This document shows positions 7,724 through 16,553 of a stretch of 38,158 nt of DNA, piece by piece. Each line of letters starts with the position of its first letter. Positions within the stretch are counted from its first letter, which is position 1. A program made the position numbers and the translations under genes. Source of the stretch: a candidate division CSSED10-310 bacterium (GTDB lineage: Bacteria > CSSED10-310 > JAFGJC01); assembly GCA_016927905.1 (NCBI GenBank), contig JAFGLW010000015.1, positions 1 through 38,158 of the forward strand, read 5' to 3'. The notes under the pieces are model-generated. The model ran no database searches. It was given only the letters and a program-made list of their open reading frames with translations, and had not been told where the DNA came from.

Positions 7724-7752
7724 ATGACTTTGTCCCCGGTTTTTAATATACT
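7724..7752 (+). promoter_or_regulatory. Putative promoter of the DUF4197 gene
   Basis: ATGACT (7724-7729, 4 of 6) and TATACT (7747-7752, 5 of 6) are spaced by 17 bp. This would start transcription near 7759, about 48 nt before the DUF4197 start codon. It is divergent from the riboswitch promoter. Confidence 0.4.
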
Positions 7753-7806
7753 GAGTGTAGAACTGTCCGGCTGTGATTCCAACATGAAATTCCGAAAGGA
7801 GATTTG

Positions 7807-8535
7807 ATGGGAACAACGATGCTGATCCTCTCGATCATAATGATACCCGCTGTACCGGTTTCTGCTGGCGGACTGGATGATTTCCTGGGCGGAGTGTTCA
7901 AATCCGTCGCGGGAGGGGAATTGTCGGAAGATACGATCGTGAAAGGCCTGATCGAAGCACTCACGGCGGGAACGGATCAGGCGGTGACGACCGTGTCGAA
8001 AGAAAACGGTTTCTTTCTGGATTCCCAGATACGGATTCCACTGCCGAAAGAAGTATCACAGCTGGAACAGATCATCCGCCTGACCGGCAACGGTCCGAAG
8101 CTGGATGAATTCATCCTGAGCATGAACCGGGCGGCGGAAGCGGCCGCACCTCAGGCCAAGACACTATTTCTGGATGCTTTGAAACAGATGACCTTTTCGG
8201 ATGCGCGCAAAATACTCAAGGGCCGCGACACGGAAGCAACTGATTTTTTCCGGGAGAAAACTTACCAGACCCTGTACGACCTGTTTCAGCCCAAAGTCAT
8301 CGAGACAATGGCCAGGGTGGGTGTCACACGTCAGTACCGGGAGCTGTCCGGATTGGTGAATACGCTTCCGGGGGCCGGCGGTATCCTGCCCGATATCGAT
8401 GACTATGTCACCCGGGGAGCTCTGGACGGGGTGTTTCATTATGTCGCCAAGGAAGAAAGGAAGATCCGTGAGGACCCCGCCGCCCGGACCACCGATCTTC
8501 TTAAAAAGGTATTCGGCAGCCTGGACGACAAATAG
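7807..8535 (+). CDS. DUF4197 family secreted protein
   Basis: The 242-residue product matches DUF4197 throughout: an N-terminal signal peptide (V-S-A/G-G-L), L-I-E-A-L-T-A-G-T, I-R-I-P-L-P-K-E-V, M-N-R-A-A-E-A-A-A-P-Q-A, M-T-F-S-D-A-R-K-I-L-K-G and A-T-D-F-F-R-E-K-T. The family is widespread in Gram-negative bacteria as a helical periplasmic protein of unknown function. ATG 7807 is chosen because AAAGGAG ends 6 nt upstream; a TTG one codon earlier is less likely. The gene stands alone and divergent from the cobalamin operon, and its stop is only 9 nt from that of the convergent radical SAM gene. Nothing ties it to B12. Confidence 0.9.
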   Translation: MGTTMLILSIIMIPAVPVSAGGLDDFLGGVFKSVAGGELSEDTIVKGLIEALTAGTDQAVTTVSKENGFFLDSQIRIPLPKEVSQLEQIIRLTGNGPKLDEFILSMNRAAEAAAPQAKTLFLDALKQMTFSDARKILKGRDTEATDFFREKTYQTLYDLFQPKVIETMARVGVTRQYRELSGLVNTLPGAGGILPDIDDYVTRGALDGVFHYVAKEERKIREDPAARTTDLLKKVFGSLDDK

Positions 8536-8544
8536 GCAGGAGTG

Positions 8545-9765
8545 CTACGACCAGAGACCATGGGAGCAGTAGCACCGGTCACATACGGGCAGTCGACCGT
8601 TTTCGATCACCCGCTTTCTTAAAAACCGGTACTGGTCTCCGTTCCATATCTCTTCAAAAGAATGTGAAAATATGTTCCCCATGGGATGAAAATAACATAT
8701 GTTGGACGGCATCACGTTCCCGTCCGGATAAACAAACGCCGTTTTCCAGAACATCCGGCAGGGATCCGCTCGCCTTCCTTTCCGTTCCAGATAGTACTCG
8801 CGGTACCCGCGTGAATCGAGATCCGGTGTGATTTCACAGGTTGCACCCGGAACGGATTTCAAGCGGAGTTTAATCCGTCGGATCTCCTCGACCAGGGCCG
8901 TAATGTTTATGTCCTCGTACCGGAGTCCTTCCCCCCATGTCCAGTGAACACGGTCGAAATCATCCCGGACTGCCGAATTGTGAGCGCTGAGCAACTCCAT
9001 GGGAATACTGACCATATGCTTGAGATGTATCCGGGTCAAGCCCAGGGAAATCAGCCATTCAACCGTTTGCAGCAGCGCAAGCTGATTCTGGGGTGTTATC
9101 GTGATACATGCAGTGATTGCAGGCGGATCACATCGACGGGATCGGCATACCGACAGAAATTTCACCAGCGATGTTTCAAGCTTCTGAAATGCCCCGGCGC
9201 CGCGGATCGAGTCGTGAGTCTCCCCATATCCGTCCACCGACAGGTAGATGTGGCACAGACCGCTGTTCAGGAGCGCTTGGGCATGTTCACCCAGAAAATG
9301 ACCATTGGTCAGAAGTCCAGCATACATGTGCTGGTCCCGTACCAGTATCCGAACGAATTCGGACAGATCCGGCACCAGAAGGGGTTCGCCGCCGCTGATC
9401 AGGATGACAGGCCGGAAACTGGCCAGCCTGCGGGCGATCAACCGCATGTCCGGCAGCGTCATCTCCCGGTCAAAATGGGTGCCCTCCGGCATTCGCTCCG
9501 GATATTGCAAATTCTGCTTCAATCCACATGTCAAGCAGTTCAGATTGCATTTCAGCGTGGGAGACACCGCCACCGTCGTCGGCAGAAAACTGAATCCGCC
9601 ACCAAACATGGAATCGATCTTCAATCCGGAGACGAATCGCCGGATTCGGTTCCGGACCAGAACCGGATGCCGGAGTGCCCGGCGAAATTGGTCACACCTG
9701 CTTGAAAACCCCATGAATCGATCCCATTGCCGGGAATTCCACTTCTTTGCGGCAACGATTTGCAT
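8545..9765 (-). CDS. Radical SAM protein with SPASM/twitch-like C-terminus
   Basis: The roughly 406-residue product has the radical SAM cluster motif C-N-L-N-C-L-T-C (Cys 73, 77, 80) and the S-adenosylmethionine-binding G-G-E-P (125-128), then L-L-T-N-G and Y-L-S-V-D-G strands of the partial TIM barrel. The C-terminus has D-P-C-R-M-F-W, Y-P-D-G-N-V-M-P-S-N-I-C, I-W-N-G-D-Q-Y-R and V-C-D-R-C-Y-C, typical of SPASM/twitch domains that hold auxiliary Fe-S clusters in peptide- and substrate-modifying enzymes. No obvious substrate peptide is beside it. The start is uncertain: ATG 9765 is preferred over a TTG at 9792, and ATG 9714 is also possible. No strong ribosome site separates them. Confidence 0.82.
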   Translation of the reverse strand: MQIVAAKKWNSRQWDRFMGFSSRCDQFRRALRHPVLVRNRIRRFVSGLKIDSMFGGGFSFLPTTVAVSPTLKCNLNCLTCGLKQNLQYPERMPEGTHFDREMTLPDMRLIARRLASFRPVILISGGEPLLVPDLSEFVRILVRDQHMYAGLLTNGHFLGEHAQALLNSGLCHIYLSVDGYGETHDSIRGAGAFQKLETSLVKFLSVCRSRRCDPPAITACITITPQNQLALLQTVEWLISLGLTRIHLKHMVSIPMELLSAHNSAVRDDFDRVHWTWGEGLRYEDINITALVEEIRRIKLRLKSVPGATCEITPDLDSRGYREYYLERKGRRADPCRMFWKTAFVYPDGNVMPSNICYFHPMGNIFSHSFEEIWNGDQYRFLRKRVIENGRLPVCDRCYCSHGLWS

Positions 9766-9876
9766 GATTCCATACCGCGCCCCGGGATGCAACTCTGCCC
9801 ATCAATTAATTGTTGCCCGTCATCATCACGCCTGCCGGCCCCGCACCTGTTTCCGATCCGGGAATAACAAATCGTC

Positions 9877-12375
9877 TTATTTCAACATTTCCGCGATCTC
9901 GTGATGTTTTTCTTTTTTGGCGACATCAATTGGTAAATGGGTGTTGAACGCAAGTTTCTTGTCTGCATCGTGATCGAGCATGAACTGGACCACATCCTCA
10001 TACCCTTTCATAGCGGCATAGTACAGACAGGTCATCCCCTCCTTCTGGGTTGCATTTATATCCGCGCCATGTTCGATCAGGGCTTTGAATGTATCGAATT
10101 CCTCATTGATCAGGGCGAGGAATGTCAGCGGCCAGCCGTCCGGATTTTTCTGGTTTACGTCGATGCCTTTCTTGATCAGCGCCAGGGTAACTCCCGGCAT
10201 GTTCCGGTAAACCGAGACCATTGCCGGAGTCCAGCCGGTATTGGCGACGATGTCGGGATCGACGTCCATAGCGATGAGCTTCATGGCCAGATCCTTGTTG
10301 CGCTTGTCGATCACCGTGTACAGGAGAGCTGATTCATCGGCAGTTTCCCGGACATCGACACCGGCATCGATCAACAGCTCGACAATCTTCCACAACTCGT
10401 TGCGGCAGGCGATCACCAGAGCATGGTCGCCAGTCCGCGATCTGGCCCGGATGTCCGCTCCTTTCATGATCAAAATTTCCGCCAGATCGGTATTTTTTTT
10501 ATCCAGAGCTCCCATTAGCGGTGTAAAACCACTATTCGGCGTCCTATTGATGTCGGAACCCCGCTCGATCAGTTTTCTGGCAAGATCCATGCGGTTGTAG
10601 GAAATAGCATAAGCCAGGGCCGGATATCCGTTGCCCATGGTTTTGTTCACATCCGCTTCATTTCCCACAAGAAAATCGGCGACATCCATACGGTCTTTGT
10701 ATATTGCCGTGAATATCGGCTGGTTATAGGTTACATCCAAACAGCTATCCATCATGACGTATGCGATCCGATCCCTCAGATAATCGTGGATATCCCGATC
10801 CGCCGCATAATCCTTCATAGCCTCCAAGTAAAGGTTCAGAGCCTGGTCGATGTTCCCGGTGACATGATTATGGTGCTCGGCCTGGATCAGTTTGTCCTTG
10901 AACGGTCCGGTGAAAGCCCTGAGTTCCGCTTTAATGGTGACCCAGGGTCGTGCCTGCCAGGACAGATAACAGGGACCGAATTCCCGGTCGGTCATGATTT
11001 CCGCATCCAGCGACGTCACCATCGTGGAGGCCCGGTCATAATGACCGCACCAGGCCGTGACCAGTGCTTTCAGGGTCTGAATACACAGACGGTCCTGACC
11101 GGTCCAGACCGGTTCCTTCAACATGGAATCGAACATCCGCATCAGATTCTCTTCGACACCCGGATTCCGGAATACCTGCCTCCAGGCATTCCGCTCCGAT
11201 TCATCTGCCACGGTGATCAGCGATTTCAGATACTGAATCGGCAGGAAGGTATCGAATCTCCCGGAGTTCAGGCATTCCTCACCATACCGGATCAATTCCG
11301 AATGGGAACCGCCCCACCGGGGTCTCAGGGAATGCCGGTAATTTGCGAATGCTCTCGACGGATCAGTTCGAACCCGCATCGCACGGTCCAACCATAAGCG
11401 TTCCAGCGTTTGAGGTTCAAATCCATCCTCCGTTTGAAAATTTTCCATCTCCGCGTGACCCGCCATCGCAATCCCGATCATTGATGTCGCCGGTTCGGGA
11501 TATGCAGGACGCAGGTTCCAGGCTTCCCTGAATTTCGCTCGAGCTGAGATCAGATTTTTCTCGAAAATCTCCCACCTTTCCTTCGCCACGTCCCGGGCGA
11601 ACTGATGTCCCCTAGCATCCCATCCAGCCCGGAAATCTTTCGTCCCGTCAATCATGAGAACCAGCCAGGGATCGACTTGCTTTGCAGCTGTTAATTTACC
11701 GGCGACATCAGCCCAGCGGGAGTTCCGGTAGCTCACTTTCGTGTGATCCATTAAAACCTCGTACGCAACGGGTGATTCATCTTCCCGGAATTCACCCTCT
11801 AAAATCGTGTCAACATACCGGTCGATAGCGTTCTTCTCGCAGTCCCAGATTTCGGTCATACCCCGGGACCCGCTCTTTATCAGACTCTCGGCGAGATACA
11901 GGTTGAAATAGAACTTCTGGATATTCGGATATTTGCGGCTCTTCTCGATATGATCCCGTGCTAACCGAAGGCTCTCGATCGCCCGGGAATAGTCATGCCG
12001 GTGAAAAAAAGCGATTCCCAGCCAGCCGGTAACCAGCGGATCGGTGCATCCCGAACCGACCAGCCGGTTTCCTTCCGAAATCAACTCGTCAAGATTGGGA
12101 TATCCGGCATGTCTGGTTTCGAATCGGCAGCATCGATCCAGAAAATCATGTGCAGCCGATTTCATTTCGCCGGACGAAGCGGTTCGCTTATCGAATGTAT
12201 CCACCACATGACGCGTCAGCCACCGATTCATGTGGGCCATGAAATCCCGTTCGGTTTTGAATCCGGTGATTGGAGCTTCCCCGGCGCATCCATACGGCGC
12301 AATCCATAAAAAGAGTATGGTCAGGCACATGATCGCCATCCACTCCATGACGGTTCTCAATTTTCCTGTTCTCAC
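9877..12375 (-). CDS. Large envelope protein with TPR-like region and C-terminal ankyrin repeats
   Basis: The 832-residue product has an N-terminal membrane or signal segment (W-M-A-I-M-C-L-T-I-L-F-L-W) ending P-Y-G-C-A-G; the Cys is a weak lipobox, so a lipoprotein is possible. Residues about 60-230 look like tetratricopeptide helices (G-W-L-G-I-A-F-F-H-R-H-D-Y-S-R-A-I-E-S-L). About eight ankyrin repeats fill 560-832 (G-F-T-P-L-M-G-A-L-D-K-K-N, L-I-E-H-G-A-D-I-N-A-T). Ankyrin and TPR arrays bind proteins; no enzymatic domain is seen. The start is GTG 12375 with AAGGGGG 7 nt upstream; ATG 12348 is the alternative. It follows the pseudopilin-like gene by 57 nt on the same strand. Confidence 0.85.
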   Translation of the reverse strand: MRTGKLRTVMEWMAIMCLTILFLWIAPYGCAGEAPITGFKTERDFMAHMNRWLTRHVVDTFDKRTASSGEMKSAAHDFLDRCCRFETRHAGYPNLDELISEGNRLVGSGCTDPLVTGWLGIAFFHRHDYSRAIESLRLARDHIEKSRKYPNIQKFYFNLYLAESLIKSGSRGMTEIWDCEKNAIDRYVDTILEGEFREDESPVAYEVLMDHTKVSYRNSRWADVAGKLTAAKQVDPWLVLMIDGTKDFRAGWDARGHQFARDVAKERWEIFEKNLISARAKFREAWNLRPAYPEPATSMIGIAMAGHAEMENFQTEDGFEPQTLERLWLDRAMRVRTDPSRAFANYRHSLRPRWGGSHSELIRYGEECLNSGRFDTFLPIQYLKSLITVADESERNAWRQVFRNPGVEENLMRMFDSMLKEPVWTGQDRLCIQTLKALVTAWCGHYDRASTMVTSLDAEIMTDREFGPCYLSWQARPWVTIKAELRAFTGPFKDKLIQAEHHNHVTGNIDQALNLYLEAMKDYAADRDIHDYLRDRIAYVMMDSCLDVTYNQPIFTAIYKDRMDVADFLVGNEADVNKTMGNGYPALAYAISYNRMDLARKLIERGSDINRTPNSGFTPLMGALDKKNTDLAEILIMKGADIRARSRTGDHALVIACRNELWKIVELLIDAGVDVRETADESALLYTVIDKRNKDLAMKLIAMDVDPDIVANTGWTPAMVSVYRNMPGVTLALIKKGIDVNQKNPDGWPLTFLALINEEFDTFKALIEHGADINATQKEGMTCLYYAAMKGYEDVVQFMLDHDADKKLAFNTHLPIDVAKKEKHHEIAEMLK

Positions 12376-12432
12376 GAAATTTCCCCCTTGTTCCTGACGC
12401 GAAACGGTATGTTGCTGTTTATCTGAAGCTGA

Positions 12433-12864
12433 TTATTGCTTGTTGATTTGAACCTGCAGCTTGAAACAGTGCGATCCCGCCGGGTGCGCCCAGATCCCGC
12501 CGCGAAACCGGTTGTAATGCTGGGATATGCTGTCCATTTTCACCTCTCTCGAGAACTCGGCGCACAGCTCGAATGAGGCTTCCCCGGTGGTCCGGTATCC
12601 ATACTGCTTGCGGGTGACGGGGTCCTGCACGGTGATCTGGAGATCCGGTTCAACCCGGAGCGTTTCCAGGTCATCAGGCAGCGCGTCGTGACGTGACCAG
12701 TAGGCGTCGACGGCCCGGGCGATGGACTGGAGATCTTGAACCCGCTCCTCGTCCAGACGGATCCGGCGTTGTTTTTCCGGAGAACCGATCAGCGCTACCG
12801 CGCCGATGACCGTCGCGACGACCATCATGATTGCCGCAGCAGCAAAAATCCTGGGGATGTTCAT
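12433..12864 (-). CDS. Pseudopilin-like single-pass membrane protein
   Basis: The 143-residue product has one N-terminal transmembrane helix (about 7-27) followed by a charged helix (K-Q-R-R-I-R-L-D-E-E-R-V-Q-D-L-Q-S-I-A) and a globular part with D-P-V-T-R-K-Q-Y-G-Y and F-E-L-C-A-E-F. This resembles the minor-pseudopilin layout, though no prepilin peptidase site (G/F-T-x-x-E) is present. Its ATG overlaps the stop of the DUF5671 gene as ATGA, so the two are translationally coupled and probably work together. The family function is unknown to me. Confidence 0.75.
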   Translation of the reverse strand: MNIPRIFAAAAIMMVVATVIGAVALIGSPEKQRRIRLDEERVQDLQSIARAVDAYWSRHDALPDDLETLRVEPDLQITVQDPVTRKQYGYRTTGEASFELCAEFSREVKMDSISQHYNRFRGGIWAHPAGSHCFKLQVQINKQ

Positions 12865-13505
12865 TCCGTAATCCGCTCATCCTGACGCAGATCCCAGAAA
12901 TAATAGCCGAACACCGATCCGGCGATCACGCCGACCGTCAGGACCTTCAAGGTGAATCTCAGGGTCATCTCCCCCCCCAGCAGGTTGAACACCAGACTGG
13001 TCAGATCACCGATCACAAAACCGGCCGCGATGAACAGCATGACGTAGGTCAGCCATTTGCGGATTTTGGAACTGCGTTTGACGGGATCCCGGGCAATTGC
13101 CCGGTTGATCCGGATGGATACCGTCAGGAATATGGGAAATGATATGATAATGTAAGCGGCCGCCCAGCGCAGCCTTTCGGTCACCCAGGAACCGACGACC
13201 GCCGGATCCGTGGGGTCCGGGAAGGCCCGATCGATAAAATGGAAGATCAGGTTGCCCAGATTTGTGGCGGCAATGGTCAGCGTCGTGAACATGATCAGGT
13301 AAAGAAACGCCTCCCGGGCGGAAACATAGGGCTGGGGCCGGGGCACCGGAACGGGGAAATCCAACTGGGCGAACGCGTTCAATGCGTTTCGGATCTGATC
13401 CTCCGGCCAGCCGGCCTCCGCCAATGCACTTCGCACCTCGACCCGGGATAATCCCCTGGCCAGTGCTTCTTTTACAAATGTCCGCAGTTCTTCGTTCAAC
13501 GCCAT
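12861..13505 (-). CDS. DUF5671 domain integral membrane protein
   Basis: The 214-residue product has a short N-terminal helical region (L-R-T-F-V-K-E-A-L-A-R-G, with a UBA-like V-R-S-A-L-A-E-A-G-W), then the DUF5671 core: R-E-A-F-L-Y-L-I-M-F-T-T-L, F-I-D-R-A-F-P-D-P, A-R-D-P-V-K-R-S-S-K-I-R-K-W-L-T-Y, G-D-L-T-S-L-V-F-N and G-Y-Y-F-W-D-L-R. About five transmembrane helices are visible. DUF5671 is an uncharacterised membrane family. ATG 13505 is preferred to the in-frame ATG at 13517 because GGAG lies 6 nt before it. Its last bases overlap the following pseudopilin-like gene. Confidence 0.87.
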   Translation of the reverse strand: MALNEELRTFVKEALARGLSRVEVRSALAEAGWPEDQIRNALNAFAQLDFPVPVPRPQPYVSAREAFLYLIMFTTLTIAATNLGNLIFHFIDRAFPDPTDPAVVGSWVTERLRWAAAYIIISFPIFLTVSIRINRAIARDPVKRSSKIRKWLTYVMLFIAAGFVIGDLTSLVFNLLGGEMTLRFTLKVLTVGVIAGSVFGYYFWDLRQDERITE

Positions 13506-13665
13506 GCCGAACTCCATTCGTTCAGGTTAAAATACGTCAATTACTCCGGATAGTACCGATCTTTGCCCTCTCTTTCAATCCCGAGACCCGGTCAATAAAT
13601 GGTGTGACGAAGGAGGATGATTTATTTGAAACGGGTGAATCCTTCCATTAGACTCGGATTCCACC

Positions 13666-16434
13666 ATGATGGAGCCCGACCGGTCCAAAATACACGTTCC
13701 TTCGGATTCCGATTTGACCGCCGCCCGGCCCAAACCTTTCCGGGCGGCCCTGATCTTCCTGGTTCTGGCAATCATCGGAACCCTGCCGCTCATCTGGCAG
13801 TTGAACGATATCGCGGTGGGTGATGACAACGACGGACCGCCGTTTATCTGGAATCTGTGGTGGTTCGACAAATCGCTGACCGATCTGCATTCCGATCCCT
13901 ATGACTGTCCTTGGGTGTTCCATCCTGCCGGTACCGCGCTTACATTCCATACCTTCATGCCGGCCATGAACCTGCTGGCACTGCCTGTCGTCCGGCTTTT
14001 CGGTCTGATCCCCGCCCACAATCTGTTGTGCATGGCGGGTTTTTTCCTCTGCGGATTCAACACCTATCTGCTGTGTTATTATCTGACCCGGGACCGGGCG
14101 GCATCTTTTGTGGCCGGATTCGCATTCGCCTGTTCCCCGTTCCACTACTCCAAAACAGCGGGATTTTTCAATTTCTTCCACATGGAATGGATACCGCTGT
14201 TCTGCCTGGGACTTTGGTTGTGGCTGGATCGAGGGGAAAAAAGATGGTTCTGGACTGCTTTGGCGGGAGCGGTTCTGACCGTTTACACAGAATACAATCA
14301 GTTTGTCTTCATAATCCTGTGGGCAGCCATGTATCTCGTATTCCGCATGATCGAAAAACCCCTCCGATCCGGCCGCCTCATCATACGCAGCCTGGCACTT
14401 GGCCTGGCTGTCGCGGCCGCCATGAGCCCCATCGTCATCAAGGCGCTGGTCGAATTGAAGCACGAGGATTTCATATCCGCGCCGCTTGAGTTTTCGGACA
14501 GGGCATCCCCCGATCTGCTCGATTACCTTCTCCCCCCGCGTCTCCACCCGGTCCTTGGCAAATTCTATTCCCTAACCGGCATCTCGGAATCCCCGGATCT
14601 CGCCGAGTATACCCTGACACCCGGTATCGTACCCCTTATCGCCATTGCATGGTTCGTGTTCTTTCCACGCAAATCCAGATCCCAATGGTTCTGGATCGCG
14701 GCCACCGCCCTGTTCTTCATGTTGTCTCTCGGGCCTTATCTTCACCTGGGCGGTCACTCCCGGTTTCAAGTCGGCGGCCTGGAGTTCCGCGTCCCGCTTC
14801 CCTATATGTGGTTTCATTCTATCCCCATCGTGAAAAGCGCCCGGATTTCAGCCCGGTTTCACACCATGACAACCCTGGGCATCGCTGTAATCATGGGTTA
14901 TGTCGTCGCCCTCATCAGACGTCAGGAACGCTGGAACCGAGCGGTGCACAAAGCGGCCGGAATCGCCATTCTGACAATTTTTGTTTTTGAATACCTACAT
15001 GTTCCGCTGCCCGTCACAACCGACCTGGACGCACCGGCCGTTTACCGGGTCGCCGGTGATATTCCCGGTGATTTTGCGCTGCTCAATGTCCCGATCTCAT
15101 TGCGGAATGGCCTGCTTGTCTATGCCGACAATGCCACCAGGACCCTGTTTTTCCAGACCGTTCATCATAAACGGATCTTCGGAGGCTACCTGTCCAGAGT
15201 TCCCGGCGGAATCATGGAATACTCCCGCAATTTCCCCGGTATCCGGTGCCTGATCGCCGCACAGAACGGATTCGCAGTGCCCGACTGGATAGTCCAAAAC
15301 GATATGGAAATCACCCGGGATTCCTTCGAGTTTCTCAATCTGCGCTACATCCTGTTCGATACAGCTTCGCTGAACCGGGGTACTCCCGTTCTGGATGCTG
15401 AAACCGCTGCGGAAATGAAGCGGCTGATCCGGCGCCTGCTCCCGATCGATCCGGTTTACCGGGAACCGGGTTATACCCTTTACCATACCGGGATCGGGCG
15501 CAGCTACCACAATCCCGAGCGGATCACGCCGACCGATCGTCTGTGGCGCCGGTACCTGCTGTCCGGGTGGGTACCGGAGGATTATACACGCGGATTCCAA
15601 TCGGCTGATTGGGTCTGCTCCGGTAACATCGGCCGGATCATCGTTCCGAATCCGTTCCATTCCAAAATGCAGGTGGATCTCGATATCTCCCCTGCTCAAA
15701 CCGGCGAACCGGATCCCCTGACCGTAAGGATCTCAGTCAACGGCCGATTTCAAAGTCAGTCCCGTTTTACGAGCCGAACCATCCTGCCTGTGATTCTCGA
15801 AGAATTGAACGCGTTTTCCACCATTTCAATCGAAATACAGAACCGCCCGCCCGTTGTTCCGGTTCCCCGATACATGAGTCTGCCCGAAGGGTTCGATCCA
15901 GACCGGACGAATATCTCCGTATTCAGCGGATATAACGGTTCCGAAACCAGTCTGTACATATCTGTCAACGGTCGCTTGAATTCGCATTCCGGTTACGGCG
16001 TCTTCTGCACGGCATGCCGGCCTGACGGGCGATTGGAACCCTTTTTCCAGAAGTTCGAGACGGGCTGGGAGACGACCTTGACCGAGTGGTTGACCAACCG
16101 TCCGGACACGGAGTTGATCGCGATCGCCAAGAGCGGGCAGGAAAAACCTTCGCAACCGGTTCGGCTGGAGTCGCTTTTGAGACTTCTGGGAGCAGCGGAT
16201 GCGGAGCGGTTTAACGACAGACCCTATTATACCTTGATCGGGCACCGAAACTTGCCGGCCGGGTTCGCTGTTGAAGGATTCTCATCTGAATTGACCCTGA
16301 TACATTGCGGAATGCCCCTTATATCATGTTCCCCGGTTCTGAAACTTCATGAGATCCGGATCCGGGATCAGGAGGGACGCCGGTGGGAAGTGGACCAGGT
16401 ACTCCAAAGAGTCGACCCGGTGAACACGCCATGA
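13666..16434 (+). CDS. GT-C-type integral membrane glycosyltransferase-like protein
   Basis: The 922-residue product has a cytoplasmic N-terminal tail, then about eleven to thirteen transmembrane helices (residues 30-450) and a C-terminal extracytoplasmic region of about 460 residues. The first external loop reads V-G-D-D-N-D-G-P-P-F-I-W-N-L-W-W-F, with acidic residues placed as in GT-C glycosyltransferases that use polyprenyl-phosphate sugars, followed by W-V-F-H-P-A-G-T-A-L and a helix G-F-N-T-Y-L-L. Function as a sugar or lipid-linked glycan transferase is inferred from this layout. The ATG at 13666 (or ATG 13669) has a poor ribosome site; a stop at 13636 excludes much longer versions. It is divergent from the DUF5671 gene. 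Confidence 0.75.
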   Translation: MMEPDRSKIHVPSDSDLTAARPKPFRAALIFLVLAIIGTLPLIWQLNDIAVGDDNDGPPFIWNLWWFDKSLTDLHSDPYDCPWVFHPAGTALTFHTFMPAMNLLALPVVRLFGLIPAHNLLCMAGFFLCGFNTYLLCYYLTRDRAASFVAGFAFACSPFHYSKTAGFFNFFHMEWIPLFCLGLWLWLDRGEKRWFWTALAGAVLTVYTEYNQFVFIILWAAMYLVFRMIEKPLRSGRLIIRSLALGLAVAAAMSPIVIKALVELKHEDFISAPLEFSDRASPDLLDYLLPPRLHPVLGKFYSLTGISESPDLAEYTLTPGIVPLIAIAWFVFFPRKSRSQWFWIAATALFFMLSLGPYLHLGGHSRFQVGGLEFRVPLPYMWFHSIPIVKSARISARFHTMTTLGIAVIMGYVVALIRRQERWNRAVHKAAGIAILTIFVFEYLHVPLPVTTDLDAPAVYRVAGDIPGDFALLNVPISLRNGLLVYADNATRTLFFQTVHHKRIFGGYLSRVPGGIMEYSRNFPGIRCLIAAQNGFAVPDWIVQNDMEITRDSFEFLNLRYILFDTASLNRGTPVLDAETAAEMKRLIRRLLPIDPVYREPGYTLYHTGIGRSYHNPERITPTDRLWRRYLLSGWVPEDYTRGFQSADWVCSGNIGRIIVPNPFHSKMQVDLDISPAQTGEPDPLTVRISVNGRFQSQSRFTSRTILPVILEELNAFSTISIEIQNRPPVVPVPRYMSLPEGFDPDRTNISVFSGYNGSETSLYISVNGRLNSHSGYGVFCTACRPDGRLEPFFQKFETGWETTLTEWLTNRPDTELIAIAKSGQEKPSQPVRLESLLRLLGAADAERFNDRPYYTLIGHRNLPAGFAVEGFSSELTLIHCGMPLISCSPVLKLHEIRIRDQEGRRWEVDQVLQRVDPVNTP

Positions 16435-16553
16435 TTATTATTTAAGCGGTTTATTTGTCTTCATGGCAAAATAACTGCATAATCAGATACGGGGAAACTT
16501 TGAAGGGGAGTGGTATGATGATGACCTTTCTTAATTATTACAAAAGGAAAACC

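Noticed and set aside
13648..14547. 299-codon minus ORF within the GT-C gene
   Set aside because: Rich in Gln, Arg and His with no fold or start signal; shadow of the plus-strand membrane protein.
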